Below the pieces are notes generated by a model. It saw only the letters and a program-made list of their open reading frames with translations, ran no database searches and was not told where the DNA came from. From Streptomonospora nanhaiensis (GTDB taxonomy: Bacteria > Actinomycetota > Actinomycetes > Streptosporangiales > Streptosporangiaceae), in the NCBI RefSeq assembly GCF_013410565.1, contig NZ_JACCFO010000001.1:5580001-5644000 (forward strand): a stretch of 64,000 bases of DNA. The letters are read 5' to 3'. Below are positions 40,111-47,703 of this stretch, in pieces (position 1 is the stretch's first letter; each line of letters starts with the position of its first letter). The translations under genes and the position numbers were made by a program.

Positions 40111-40295
40111 GTCCGCGCTCCTTGTACGCCGTTGCAGTGTGGTCTGAACGGTAGACGCGGGTACCGACGAAAACTCATCGCCGGGCACGTGATTGGCGGG
40201 TCCTTTTCACCGCGCTGACCAGCATCGGTAAGAGAACGGGCAACCAGAGGAAGACGGCGGCCGGGGCCGCCGCCGAGAAAGTGGACGAGACGGGG

Positions 40296-40309
40296 ATACC
40301 GGCCGGTAT
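40296..40309. promoter_or_regulatory. 14-base perfect palindrome, ATACCGG-CCGGTAT
   Basis: Seven-base perfect arms, 18 bases before the first CRISPR repeat, in the 393-base stretch between the reductase and the NrfD gene. It may be an operator for a regulator of the reductase gene or a hairpin; nothing distinguishes these. Confidence 0.35.
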
Positions 40310-40327
40310 GCTCCCGCGTCAGCAAGA

Positions 40328-40416
40328 GCGCTCCCCGCACGCGCGGGGATGGTCCCCCCAGGGCGGCGGCCAGGTCCTCGGAGTGGATGTGCTCCCCGCG
40401 CGCGGGGATGGTTTCC
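40328..40416 (+). CRISPR. Two-repeat type I-E-like CRISPR remnant
   Basis: Repeat 1 (40328-40356, 29 bases) begins GCGCTCCCCGC and ends GCGGGGATGGTCCC. A 32-base spacer (40357-40388) follows, then a second, 27-28-base repeat that has lost two bases in the loop (GTGCTCCCCGC...GCGGGGATGG) and a diverged TTTCC end. The 29+32 spacing and the CTCCCCGC/GCGGGGATG hairpin arms are typical of actinobacterial type I-E repeats. The surrounding 40111-40503 stretch has no gene, no further repeat, and no cas gene is present in the window. It appears to be a decayed or orphan array. Confidence 0.7.
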
Positions 40417-40503
40417 CGTTGCCTACTGCGGAGTGGGCATCCATCCCTGATTTGGGTGGGATGTCCGAAATCTACTTTGTAAAGGTGTGGCTGCCGAGTT
40501 GCA

Positions 40504-41595
40504 TCAGGAGTCGGCGGAGCCCTCTGCCTCCTGTGCGGCTGACGACGCCGCCGCCTGGGCCGACTCGTTGGCCTCTGCGGCCTTGCGTTCTTCCAACCGC
40601 CTGCGCTGCGGCACCACCGTGTACTTGGGGTCGGCCGCCGACGCCACCCCCGCGTGGAATACGCCGAAGCGGGTGCAGGCCGATCCCGCCAGCAGGGCGG
40701 CGCCCGCCACCGCCGACACCCTCCGGCTGCGGGCGCCCAGCAGGGCACCTACCGCTCCGCCGACCGTGAGGGCCTTGGCGGCGCGCATCAAGAGGCCGCT
40801 GCGGCCGGTCCGGTACGGCTCGGCGACCATGCCCATGCGGCGTTCCATCCGCCACAGGGCCGCCGTCTCCAGGGCCGAGCCCAGGACCGCCGCCCGCCGT
40901 GCCGGGCCCGCCTGGGACACCGGGGCCGTGGCCATGCCCATGCCCCCGGCAGCCGCCGCTGCCGAGCCCACGAACACGAACGGCATCTCGCGGAAGCCCT
41001 CGTGCCAGGCCGGTACGGCGGTGTCGCAGATCAGCGGGGCCGTGTAGGCGGCGACCGCCGGACCCACCGCGCCCGCGCCCAGGGCCGCCGCGCGGCCCAG
41101 GCCCGGCAGGATGCCGGTGGCCTGCGAGACCGCCGCCGCGCCCGCCAGGGGGCCGTAGGCCATCAGAATCCAGGAGCCCACGCTCATCGGCGAGGTCCAC
41201 TTCAGCACCCGCAGCATGTTCACGAACCGCGCCGGGCGTCCGAGGTCGTTGACCAGGGCGGCCACCGAGCCGGTGATCGCGCCCAGCGCCGTGTACTTCA
41301 GCGGCCGGGCCAGGCCGGGGCGGCCCGTCAGGTCCGCTCCGGCGGCCAGGACCGACGACGCGCCCGCCAGGCCGCCCAGGAACAGGTACCCGGCGATGTC
41401 GCGCGGCTCCCACACGATCTGGTTGAGCACCGGCTTGTCGTAGTAGCTGCGGAACTCCGGCTCGCCCCGCCGGATCCGGCGGCCGCGCGGGTGCTCCCGG
41501 CGGTGGCCGTCCAGGGTGCTCACCGCGCCCGTCAGGGCCTCGCGGCCCGGGTGGGCGCCCCGGATGCCCTCGCGCGTCACGTCCGATGTGCTCAA
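40504..41595 (-). CDS. NrfD/PsrC-type membrane subunit of formate dehydrogenase
   Basis: A 363-residue integral membrane protein with about eight to nine hydrophobic segments. A charged N terminus (REHPRGRRIRRGEPEFRSYYDKPVLNQIVWEPRDIAGYLFLGGLAGASS) is followed by the NrfD-type core. TAPLICDTAVPAWHEGFREMPFVFVGSAAAAAGG is the most conserved part, where quinone binding or proton transfer may occur. It would pass electrons from the Fe-S subunit to the quinone pool. Start TTG 41595 overlaps the stop of the upstream Fe-S gene by four bases. No haem ligands are obvious, consistent with the NrfD family. Confidence 0.88.
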   Translation of the reverse strand: MSTSDVTREGIRGAHPGREALTGAVSTLDGHRREHPRGRRIRRGEPEFRSYYDKPVLNQIVWEPRDIAGYLFLGGLAGASSVLAAGADLTGRPGLARPLKYTALGAITGSVAALVNDLGRPARFVNMLRVLKWTSPMSVGSWILMAYGPLAGAAAVSQATGILPGLGRAAALGAGAVGPAVAAYTAPLICDTAVPAWHEGFREMPFVFVGSAAAAAGGMGMATAPVSQAGPARRAAVLGSALETAALWRMERRMGMVAEPYRTGRSGLLMRAAKALTVGGAVGALLGARSRRVSAVAGAALLAGSACTRFGVFHAGVASAADPKYTVVPQRRRLEERKAAEANESAQAAASSAAQEAEGSADS

Positions 41596-42536
41596 CGCCG
41601 CCTCCCCAGGAACGTCGCGGTGATACCGGCCAGCAGCACGGCGGCGGCCGCGCCCGCGTGCCGCCACATCGACGGCAGGTCGCGCGTGGTCACCACCGGG
41701 TCCGGCGGCAGCCCGTAAACCTCCGGCTCGTCCAGGAGCAGGAAGAACGCGCCGTCGCCGCCCACACCGTCATCCGGGTCGCGGCCGTAGAGCCGCGCGG
41801 ACTCGATGCCGGCCTCGTGCAGGTGGCGCACCCGATCGTCGGCGCGGGCGCGGAGTTCGTCCAGTTCGCCGAACTGGATGGAGTCGGTGGGGCACGCCTT
41901 GGCGCACGCGGGCTCCAGGCCGTCGCCCAGCCGGTCGTAGCATAGGGTGCACTTCCACACCCGGCCGTCGTCCTCGCGCTTGTCGATCACGCCGTAGGGG
42001 CAGGCGGGCACGCAGTAGCCGCACCCGTTGCAGATGTCCTCCTGCACCACCACCGTGCCGAACTCGGTGCGGAACAGCGCGCCGGTGGGGCAGACGTCCA
42101 GGCAGGCGGCGTGCGTGCAGTGCTTGCAGACGTCGGAGGACATCAGCCAGCGGAACTCGCCGCGCTCGTCGGCGCCGGCGGAGTCGCCCGGCTTCTCAAA
42201 GGCGGGCATGCCCAGGTCCACCGGTGCGGACGCGCCGTCGGGGCGGCCCACGCCGCTCTCCTGCACGCCCACCGACGCCCGCTGCTCGATGAACGCCACG
42301 TGCCGCCAGGTGTCGGCGCCCAGTCCGCCGCTGTTGTCGAAGGACATGGCGGTGAAGTTCAGCCCGTCCTCGGGCACCGCGTTCCACTCCTTGCAGGCGA
42401 CCTCGCACGCCTTGCACCCGATGCACACGCTGGTGTCGGTGAAGAACCCCATGCGCGGCCGGTCGCCGGCGGTCATGCCGTCGGCCGGGCCGGCGGTGTC
42501 GGCGGGGGCGTCGGCGCGCCGCTCGTCCAGGGCCAT
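41592..42536 (-). CDS. 4Fe-4S dicluster subunit of formate dehydrogenase (beta)
   Basis: A 314-residue electron-transfer subunit. The first ferredoxin-type motif is CIGCKACEVACKEWN (C38, C41, C44, C48). Further motifs are CKHCTHAACLDVCP, CNGCGYCVPACPYG and CTLCYDRLGDGLEPACAKACP, so four 4Fe-4S clusters are expected, as in FdnH/HybA-like proteins. One C-terminal membrane helix (~MWRHAGAAAAVLLAGITATFLGRRR, residues 290-311) would anchor it. It lies between the catalytic and membrane subunit genes and overlaps the latter, so the three form one operon and complex. The N terminus has no export signal. Confidence 0.92.
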   Translation of the reverse strand: MALDERRADAPADTAGPADGMTAGDRPRMGFFTDTSVCIGCKACEVACKEWNAVPEDGLNFTAMSFDNSGGLGADTWRHVAFIEQRASVGVQESGVGRPDGASAPVDLGMPAFEKPGDSAGADERGEFRWLMSSDVCKHCTHAACLDVCPTGALFRTEFGTVVVQEDICNGCGYCVPACPYGVIDKREDDGRVWKCTLCYDRLGDGLEPACAKACPTDSIQFGELDELRARADDRVRHLHEAGIESARLYGRDPDDGVGGDGAFFLLLDEPEVYGLPPDPVVTTRDLPSMWRHAGAAAAVLLAGITATFLGRRR

Positions 42537-42539
42537 GGC

Positions 42540-45500
42540 TCACACCTCCGTTCCGGTGCGCGCGGTGATCCCGGCGCGCTCGTGGTACTCGCGGACCAGG
42601 GCCAGGCGGTCGGGGCCGCGCGGTCGGCGGCCCGGGCGGATGTCGGCGGTGAGCGCCTTGACCTCCTGGATGTGCACGTTGGAGTCGAGCGCGATCGCCG
42701 ACAGCTCGTTGAACGCGTCGCCGGTGCTGTAGCCGTTGGGGCCCCAGTGGTAGGGCATGCCGATGGTGTGCACGGTGCGGCCGCGTACGCGCAGCGGCGC
42801 CATGCGGTCGGTCACCAGCACCCGCGCCTCGATGGCGTTGCGGGCGGTGACCACGGTGGCCCAGCCGCCGTGGGTCAGCCCGCGTTCGGCGGCCAGTTCG
42901 GGGGAGACCTCGCAGAAGAACTCCGGTTGCAGCTCGGCAAGATAGGGGGTCCAGCGGCTCATGCCGCCGGCGGTGAAGTGCTCGGTGAGCCGGTAGGTGG
43001 TGACGACGTAGGGGAACACGTCCGCGCCGGGCTCGCCGGGCCCGGGGTGGTAGCGGTTGACGTCGTGCGGGTAGACCAGGCGGACCGGGTTGCGGTCCTG
43101 GCCGTAGAGCAGGTTGCCGAACGGGGAGTCCTGCGGTTCGTAGTGGGTGGGCAGCGGGCCGTCGGTGAGCCCGGCCGGGGCGTACAGCCAGCCCTTGCCG
43201 TCGCCCTGCATGATGAACGCGTCGGTGCCGCTGAGCGCGGCCACCCCCCTGGCACCCTCGGGCGGGCGGTAGTCGGGCGCCTTGTCGGCCTCGAAGTCGG
43301 GGATGTCGTGGCCGGTCCAGCGCCGGGATTGGGCGTCCCACCACACCAGCGCCTTGCGCTCGCTCCAGGGCCGGCCCTGGGGGTCGGCCGAGGCGCGGTT
43401 GTAGAGGACCCGCCGGTTGGCCGGCCAGGCCCACGCCCACTCGGCGGCGATCCAGTCCTGCTCGGTGTGGGGCTTGCGGCGCGCGGCCTGGTTGACGCCG
43501 TCGGCGTAGACGCCGCAGTAGATCCAGCAGCCGCAGCTGGTGGAGCCGTCGTCGCGAAGCTGGGTGTAGGCGCCCAGGTGGGCGCCGTCGGGGCCGTAGC
43601 CGTTGATCTCGGCCAGGACGGCGGCGGCGTCGGGCTCCTCGCCCTCTTCGAGCGGGTAGTCCCAGGTGAGGTGGAGCAGGGGGAGGTCGCGCGGGTCGGT
43701 GGAGTCCGCCAGCTTCTCGCGGATGATGCGGCCCAGGTGGTACATGAACCACAGGTCGCTGCGCGCGTCGCCCTCGGGCAGCACGGCGCGGTCGTGCCAC
43801 TGCAGGGTGCGGTTGGTGTTGGTGAAGGTGCCCGACTTCTCGGTGTGGGCGGCGGCCGGGAAGAAGAACACCTCGGTGGCGATGTCCTCGGTGCGCAGCT
43901 CGCCCGACTCGATCTCGGGGCCGTCCTTCCACCAGGTGGCGCTCTCGATCAGCGAGAAGTCGCGCACCACCAGCCAGTCGAGGTTGGCCATGCCCAGCCG
44001 CTGGGCGCGGGCGTTGGCCGAGCCCACCGCCGGGTTCTCGCCCATGAGGAAGTAGCCCTTGCACTCACCGCGCAGCTGGGCCATGACGGTGTCGTAGGTG
44101 CTGTGGGAGCCGGTGATGCGCGGCAGGTAGTCGAAGGCGAAGTCGTTGTCGGCGGTGGCGTGGTCGCCCCACCACGCCTTGAGCAGGCTGACCAGGTAGG
44201 ACCGCATCTCGGCCCAGAAGCCGTTGAGGGCGGCGTCGGCGGTGACGAAGTCGTCGAGGTCCTGGTTGGCGTGGGCGTGGGGCATGGGGATGTAGCCCGG
44301 CAGCAGGTTGAACAGGGTGGGCACGTCGCTGGAGCCCTGGATGCTGGCGTGGCCGCGCAGCGCCTGGATGCCGCCGCCGGGGCGGCCGATGTTGCCCAGC
44401 AGCAGCTGCAGCACGCAGGCCGCGCGGATGTACTGGGCGCCCACGGTGTGCTGGGTCCAGCCCACCGCGTAGCAGAACGCCGAGGTGCGGTCGCGGCCGG
44501 AGTTGTCGGTCAGGTGGCGGTAGACCCGGTCGAACAGGTCGCGCGGAATGCCGCAGATCTCCTCGACGGCCTCGGGGGTGTAGCGGGAGTAGTGCCGCTT
44601 GAGGATCTGGAACACGCACCGGGGGTGGGTGAGGGTGGGGTCGGTCTCGGGCGCGCCGCCCACCGCCGCGCCGCCCGAGCCCTGCTGCTCGGGGCGGCCG
44701 GCCTCGGCGGTCTCCTGCGGGCCTCCGGAGCGTTCGGCGTACTGGGCGTCGCGGTCGCTGGAGGCCGGGGCGATGTCCACGCCGGAGTAGCGCCAGGTGC
44801 GCAGGTCGTAGGCGCGGTTGTCGGGGTCGAAGCCGGAGAACAGGCCGTCGAGGTCCTCGGTGTCCTGGAACTCCTCGGTGACGATGGTGGCGGCGTTGGT
44901 GTAGGCGAGCAGGTAGTCGCGGAAGTACGCCCCCTCGGACAGGACGCGGTTGATGAGCCCGCCGAGGAAGGCGATGTCGGTGCCGGCGCGGATGGGCACG
45001 TGGAGGTCGGCCAGCGCGCTGGTGCGGCTGAAGCGGGGGTCGACGTGGATGACCACCGCGCCGCGCGCCTTGGCCTCCATGACCCACTGGAAGCCCACGG
45101 GGTGGGCCTCGGCGTAGTTGGAGCCCTCGATGACGATGCAGTCGGAGTTCTGGAGGTCCTGCATGAAGGTGGTGGCGCCGCCCCGCCCGAAGGAAGTGCC
45201 CAGCCCGGCGACGGTGGAGCTGTGGCAGACCCGCGCCTGGTTCTCGATCTGCACCACGCCCAGCGCCGTGAGCAGCTTCTTGATGAGGTAGTTCTCCTCG
45301 TTGTCGAGGGTGGCCCCGCCCAGACTGGCGATCCCCATGGTGCGGGCCACCCGCAGGCCCTCGTGTTCGTCCTGCCAGCCCTCGCGGCGGGCCTTGATGA
45401 CGCGGTCGGCGACCATGTCCATGGCCGTCCACAGGTCGATCTCCTGGAAGTCGGGGGCGTGCGGCGGCCGGTAGAGCACGGTGTGCCGGCGCGAGGAGCC

Positions 45501-45791
45501 GGTGGTGAGCTGGAGGCTGGCCGAGCCCTTGGGGCACAGCCGGCCGCGGCTGATGGGGGAGTCGGGGTCGCCCTCGATCTGGATGACCTTGTTGTCGCGG
45601 ACGTAGACGTTCTGCCCGCAGCCCACGGCGCAGTAGGGGCAGACCGACTTCACGACGCGGTCGGCCCGGGCGGTGCGCGGGGTGAGGCGGCGGCTGGCGG
45701 CCGACTGGGCCGCCGCGCCGCGCCCCGAGGGGTCGCCGCCGGTGAACTGCCGGTAGACCGGCCACGACTGGATCAGCCTGCGCACACCCAT
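42540..45791 (-). CDS. Formate dehydrogenase, molybdopterin catalytic subunit
   Basis: A 1083-residue molybdopterin oxidoreductase. The N-terminal 4Fe-4S motif is C51-x2-C54-x3-C58...C86 (CPYCAVGCG, CPKGS). The active site is in NQARVCHSSTVAGLGTSFGRGG: a Cys at 189 and His at 190 take the place of the selenocysteine and His of E. coli FdnG, so this is a Cys-type formate dehydrogenase. Molybdopterin-binding regions (for example SNYAEAHPVGFQWVMEAK and NPAVGSANARAQRLG) follow, and the FdhF-type C-terminal domain. There is no twin-arginine leader, so a cytoplasmic orientation is expected. Start ATG 45791; a TACGTT -10 candidate is at 45940-45935. Confidence 0.92.
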   Translation of the reverse strand: MGVRRLIQSWPVYRQFTGGDPSGRGAAAQSAASRRLTPRTARADRVVKSVCPYCAVGCGQNVYVRDNKVIQIEGDPDSPISRGRLCPKGSASLQLTTGSSRRHTVLYRPPHAPDFQEIDLWTAMDMVADRVIKARREGWQDEHEGLRVARTMGIASLGGATLDNEENYLIKKLLTALGVVQIENQARVCHSSTVAGLGTSFGRGGATTFMQDLQNSDCIVIEGSNYAEAHPVGFQWVMEAKARGAVVIHVDPRFSRTSALADLHVPIRAGTDIAFLGGLINRVLSEGAYFRDYLLAYTNAATIVTEEFQDTEDLDGLFSGFDPDNRAYDLRTWRYSGVDIAPASSDRDAQYAERSGGPQETAEAGRPEQQGSGGAAVGGAPETDPTLTHPRCVFQILKRHYSRYTPEAVEEICGIPRDLFDRVYRHLTDNSGRDRTSAFCYAVGWTQHTVGAQYIRAACVLQLLLGNIGRPGGGIQALRGHASIQGSSDVPTLFNLLPGYIPMPHAHANQDLDDFVTADAALNGFWAEMRSYLVSLLKAWWGDHATADNDFAFDYLPRITGSHSTYDTVMAQLRGECKGYFLMGENPAVGSANARAQRLGMANLDWLVVRDFSLIESATWWKDGPEIESGELRTEDIATEVFFFPAAAHTEKSGTFTNTNRTLQWHDRAVLPEGDARSDLWFMYHLGRIIREKLADSTDPRDLPLLHLTWDYPLEEGEEPDAAAVLAEINGYGPDGAHLGAYTQLRDDGSTSCGCWIYCGVYADGVNQAARRKPHTEQDWIAAEWAWAWPANRRVLYNRASADPQGRPWSERKALVWWDAQSRRWTGHDIPDFEADKAPDYRPPEGARGVAALSGTDAFIMQGDGKGWLYAPAGLTDGPLPTHYEPQDSPFGNLLYGQDRNPVRLVYPHDVNRYHPGPGEPGADVFPYVVTTYRLTEHFTAGGMSRWTPYLAELQPEFFCEVSPELAAERGLTHGGWATVVTARNAIEARVLVTDRMAPLRVRGRTVHTIGMPYHWGPNGYSTGDAFNELSAIALDSNVHIQEVKALTADIRPGRRPRGPDRLALVREYHERAGITARTGTEV

Positions 45792-46010
45792 GTCTCTCCT
45801 CCGCCGTAGACTGCTCGGCCCGGTGCGGACACACCCGGTGACCAGGGGTGGCCGCCCGCTACCCGGCCGCTGATCCGCGAAACCCGGACCCGAGGGCGGC
45901 CCAGGGCCGCCCGGCGCACACGGCGGATGGAGTAAACGTAACCCAGGGTGATCGTGGCTGCCGGCGGCCGTGCCGGGCCTGTGGACAACGCGGCCCGGCC
46001 GGGGGCCACC

Positions 46011-46475
46011 TCAGTCGTCGCCGGCGGCGGTGCGGCGGGCCAGGGCGTCGCCGGAGGGCAGGCCGCTGACGAAGGACCGCAGGAACGCGGCGACCTCCTC
46101 GACCGGGCGGCCCCGCGCCGCGGCGTCGATGCGCCCGTACAGCTCCTCCTCGATGCCGGCGATGTGCTCGGCGATCCGCCGCCCCTCGGCGCTGAGCGTG
46201 AGGGTGACCTGCCGGCGGTCGTGGTCGGGCACCCGGCGCTCGATGAGCCCGGCGGCGTGGAGGCGGTCGACCAGCCGGCTCGGGCTGCCTCCGCTCTCGC
46301 ACACCAGGAGTTCCCCGATGCCCTTGAGGGTGAGCGGCTCGCGGTCGTGGAGCAGCCGCAGGACCTCGGCCTGGGAGGGGGTGACGCCCAGGGGCTGGAG
46401 CCGGCGCGCGAGCATCCGGTTGCCCTCGCGCTGGGCGGCCAGGATCAGGTAGCGCAGTTCCTCAGCGGGTCGCAC
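46011..46475 (-). CDS. MarR family transcriptional regulator
   Basis: A 154-residue repressor. The winged helix reads LGVTPSQAEVLRLLHDREPLTLKGIGELLVCESGGSPSRLVDRLHAAGLIERRVPDHDRRQVTLTLSAEG; the DRR wing motif is standard. Start GTG 46475 lies within the end of the hydrolase gene (14-base overlap), with GGGAGG before it, so the hydrolase and regulator form one transcript. The palindrome in the hydrolase promoter is its probable binding site, giving feedback control. Ligand unknown. Confidence 0.92.
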   Translation of the reverse strand: MRPAEELRYLILAAQREGNRMLARRLQPLGVTPSQAEVLRLLHDREPLTLKGIGELLVCESGGSPSRLVDRLHAAGLIERRVPDHDRRQVTLTLSAEGRRIAEHIAGIEEELYGRIDAAARGRPVEEVAAFLRSFVSGLPSGDALARRTAAGDD

Positions 46476-47277
46476 GGCCGGCCGCCTCCCGATCGGGGCC
46501 CGGCGCCGCCGCGGCGACGGGGTCGACGCGCTCGGCCAGGAACTCCTCGACGGCGCGCCCGTAGGTGTCGGGGTGGGAGAAGCGGAACATGTGCCCGGTC
46601 CGGGGCAGCACCACCTCGCGGGCGTCGGGAATGCCCTCGCGCAGGATCCGGGCGGCGTCGGGGCCGATCAGGACGTCGTGGGCGGGGGTGAGGACGAGGG
46701 TGGGCACCCGCACCCGCGCGAGCCGGCCGGTGTAGTCGGCCGCGAACGCGGCGGCCAGGCGGGCGCCGTAGGAGGCGGCGGGGGTGTGGTCGAGGAAGAG
46801 GCGGCGGCTGTCGGCCGTGCTCCAGCCTACCTCGCCGGCGAAGTCGTGGGGGGAGGCCAGGGTGCGGGCGTGGGCGCGCAGGGCGACACCGCGGTACAGC
46901 GGGCCGCGCATCCGGCCCAGCGCCTGGAGTGCGCGTCTGCGCAGGGGAGAGGTGACGGGATTGGCGGCGAAGCCGCCGGACAGGACCAGGCCGCGCAGCC
47001 CGCTCGGCCGGCGGACGGCGAGCGCCAGGGCGACGTTGGCCCCGAAGGAGTCGCCCACCAGGACGTAGCCGCCGGGGTCCCCGGCGGTGCCGGGGCGGTC
47101 GAGGTCGGCGAGGGAGGCGGCGACGTGGTCGGCGTAGCGCTCGACGTCGTCGACCCCGTCGGGCAGGGCCGGGGTGCGCACGGGCCGGTGCCGGTAGGGG
47201 GCCAGTTGCCGCGGGGTCCAGGGCGCTCCGGACAGGCAGGGGAGGAAGACGAGGGTGGTGGCTCTCGGATCGGTCAT
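46462..47277 (-). CDS. Alpha/beta hydrolase
   Basis: A 271-residue hydrolase. The nucleophile elbow is GDSFGANVALAL (Ser ~81), the acidic residue is in LTPAHDVLIGP, and the His is in LPRTGHMFRFSHPD. A helical cap is present between. The N terminus LVFLPCLSGAPWTPRQ carries the oxyanion loop. There is no signal peptide. Esterase, lipase or dienelactone-type activity are all possible. The ATG is leaderless, 6 bases after a -10 box, and the promoter contains a perfect palindrome, so strong regulated expression is likely. The MarR gene overlaps its 3' end. Confidence 0.92.
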   Translation of the reverse strand: MTDPRATTLVFLPCLSGAPWTPRQLAPYRHRPVRTPALPDGVDDVERYADHVAASLADLDRPGTAGDPGGYVLVGDSFGANVALALAVRRPSGLRGLVLSGGFAANPVTSPLRRRALQALGRMRGPLYRGVALRAHARTLASPHDFAGEVGWSTADSRRLFLDHTPAASYGARLAAAFAADYTGRLARVRVPTLVLTPAHDVLIGPDAARILREGIPDAREVVLPRTGHMFRFSHPDTYGRAVEEFLAERVDPVAAAAPGPDREAAGRATR

Positions 47278-47283
47278 GAAATT

Positions 47284-47311
47284 AGATTACACGACATAGA
47301 TGTCGTGTCAA
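47284..47311 (-). promoter_or_regulatory. Promoter of the hydrolase-MarR operon with embedded palindromic operator
   Basis: On the minus strand TTGACA (47311-47306) and TAATCT (47289-47284) are spaced by 16 bases, and the ATG is 6 bases after the -10 box, so the transcript is leaderless. The 20-base palindrome ACACGACAT-AG-ATGTCGTGT (47289-47308) fills the spacer between the two boxes. This fits steric repression by a dimeric MarR protein. Confidence 0.8.
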
Positions 47312-47399
47312 CAATTTGCCCCGGGTGCGCCGCCCGCCGCCGGAAAGGGCAGCGGCCGCCCGCGCCGGGTGGCGCGGGCGGCCGCTGCCGCGGGACGGG

Positions 47400-47657
47400 C
47401 TACTTCTCGGTGTCGGAGGGCACCTTCAGCGGGCGGATCAGGGCCCAGCCGCCCATCAGGATCGCGAAGACGAGCATGCCCAGGCCCGACCACAGGTTCA
47501 TGTTGACCCCGGCGCTCTGCTCGACGTGCTCGGCGGAGCCGAAGGCCCCCATGACCGTGAGGACGATCCCGTAGATCGCGAACAGCAGGGCGATGACCAT
47601 CCGGATGTCGAACGCCCGCGACGGGCTGGTGCGGGGCTCGGGCGCGTTGGCGCTCAT
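47400..47657 (-). CDS. Small two-helix membrane protein, symporter partner
   Basis: An 85-residue protein with two membrane helices: VIALLFAIYGIVLTVMGAF and WSGLGMLVFAILMGGWALI. A short acidic and polar loop with SAEHVEQSAGVNMNL connects them. Its ATG is 46 bases after the stop of the sodium/solute symporter and is preceded by AAGGAGG. No family name is certain. Small two-helix proteins encoded right after SSS symporters are known in several bacteria (for example DUF485 next to acetate permease), so a regulatory or stabilising subunit is a reasonable guess. Confidence 0.72.
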   Translation of the reverse strand: MSANAPEPRTSPSRAFDIRMVIALLFAIYGIVLTVMGAFGSAEHVEQSAGVNMNLWSGLGMLVFAILMGGWALIRPLKVPSDTEK

Positions 47658-47703
47658 CGGGCTGCCTCCTTGCGCGTGTTCATTGGTGCCGCCTTTCGGG
47701 CCG

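Noticed and set aside
42111-45809. A 1232-codon plus-strand frame opposite the formate dehydrogenase
   Set aside because: It mirrors the minus-strand gene, which has intact Fe-S and molybdopterin motifs; the antisense translation is Gly/Val/Gln-rich without domains.
47658-47703. A 9-codon frame (MNTRKEAAR) ending on the ATG of the small membrane protein
   Set aside because: Its codons coincide with the AAGGAGG ribosome-binding site of that gene, so it is most simply the untranslated leader.
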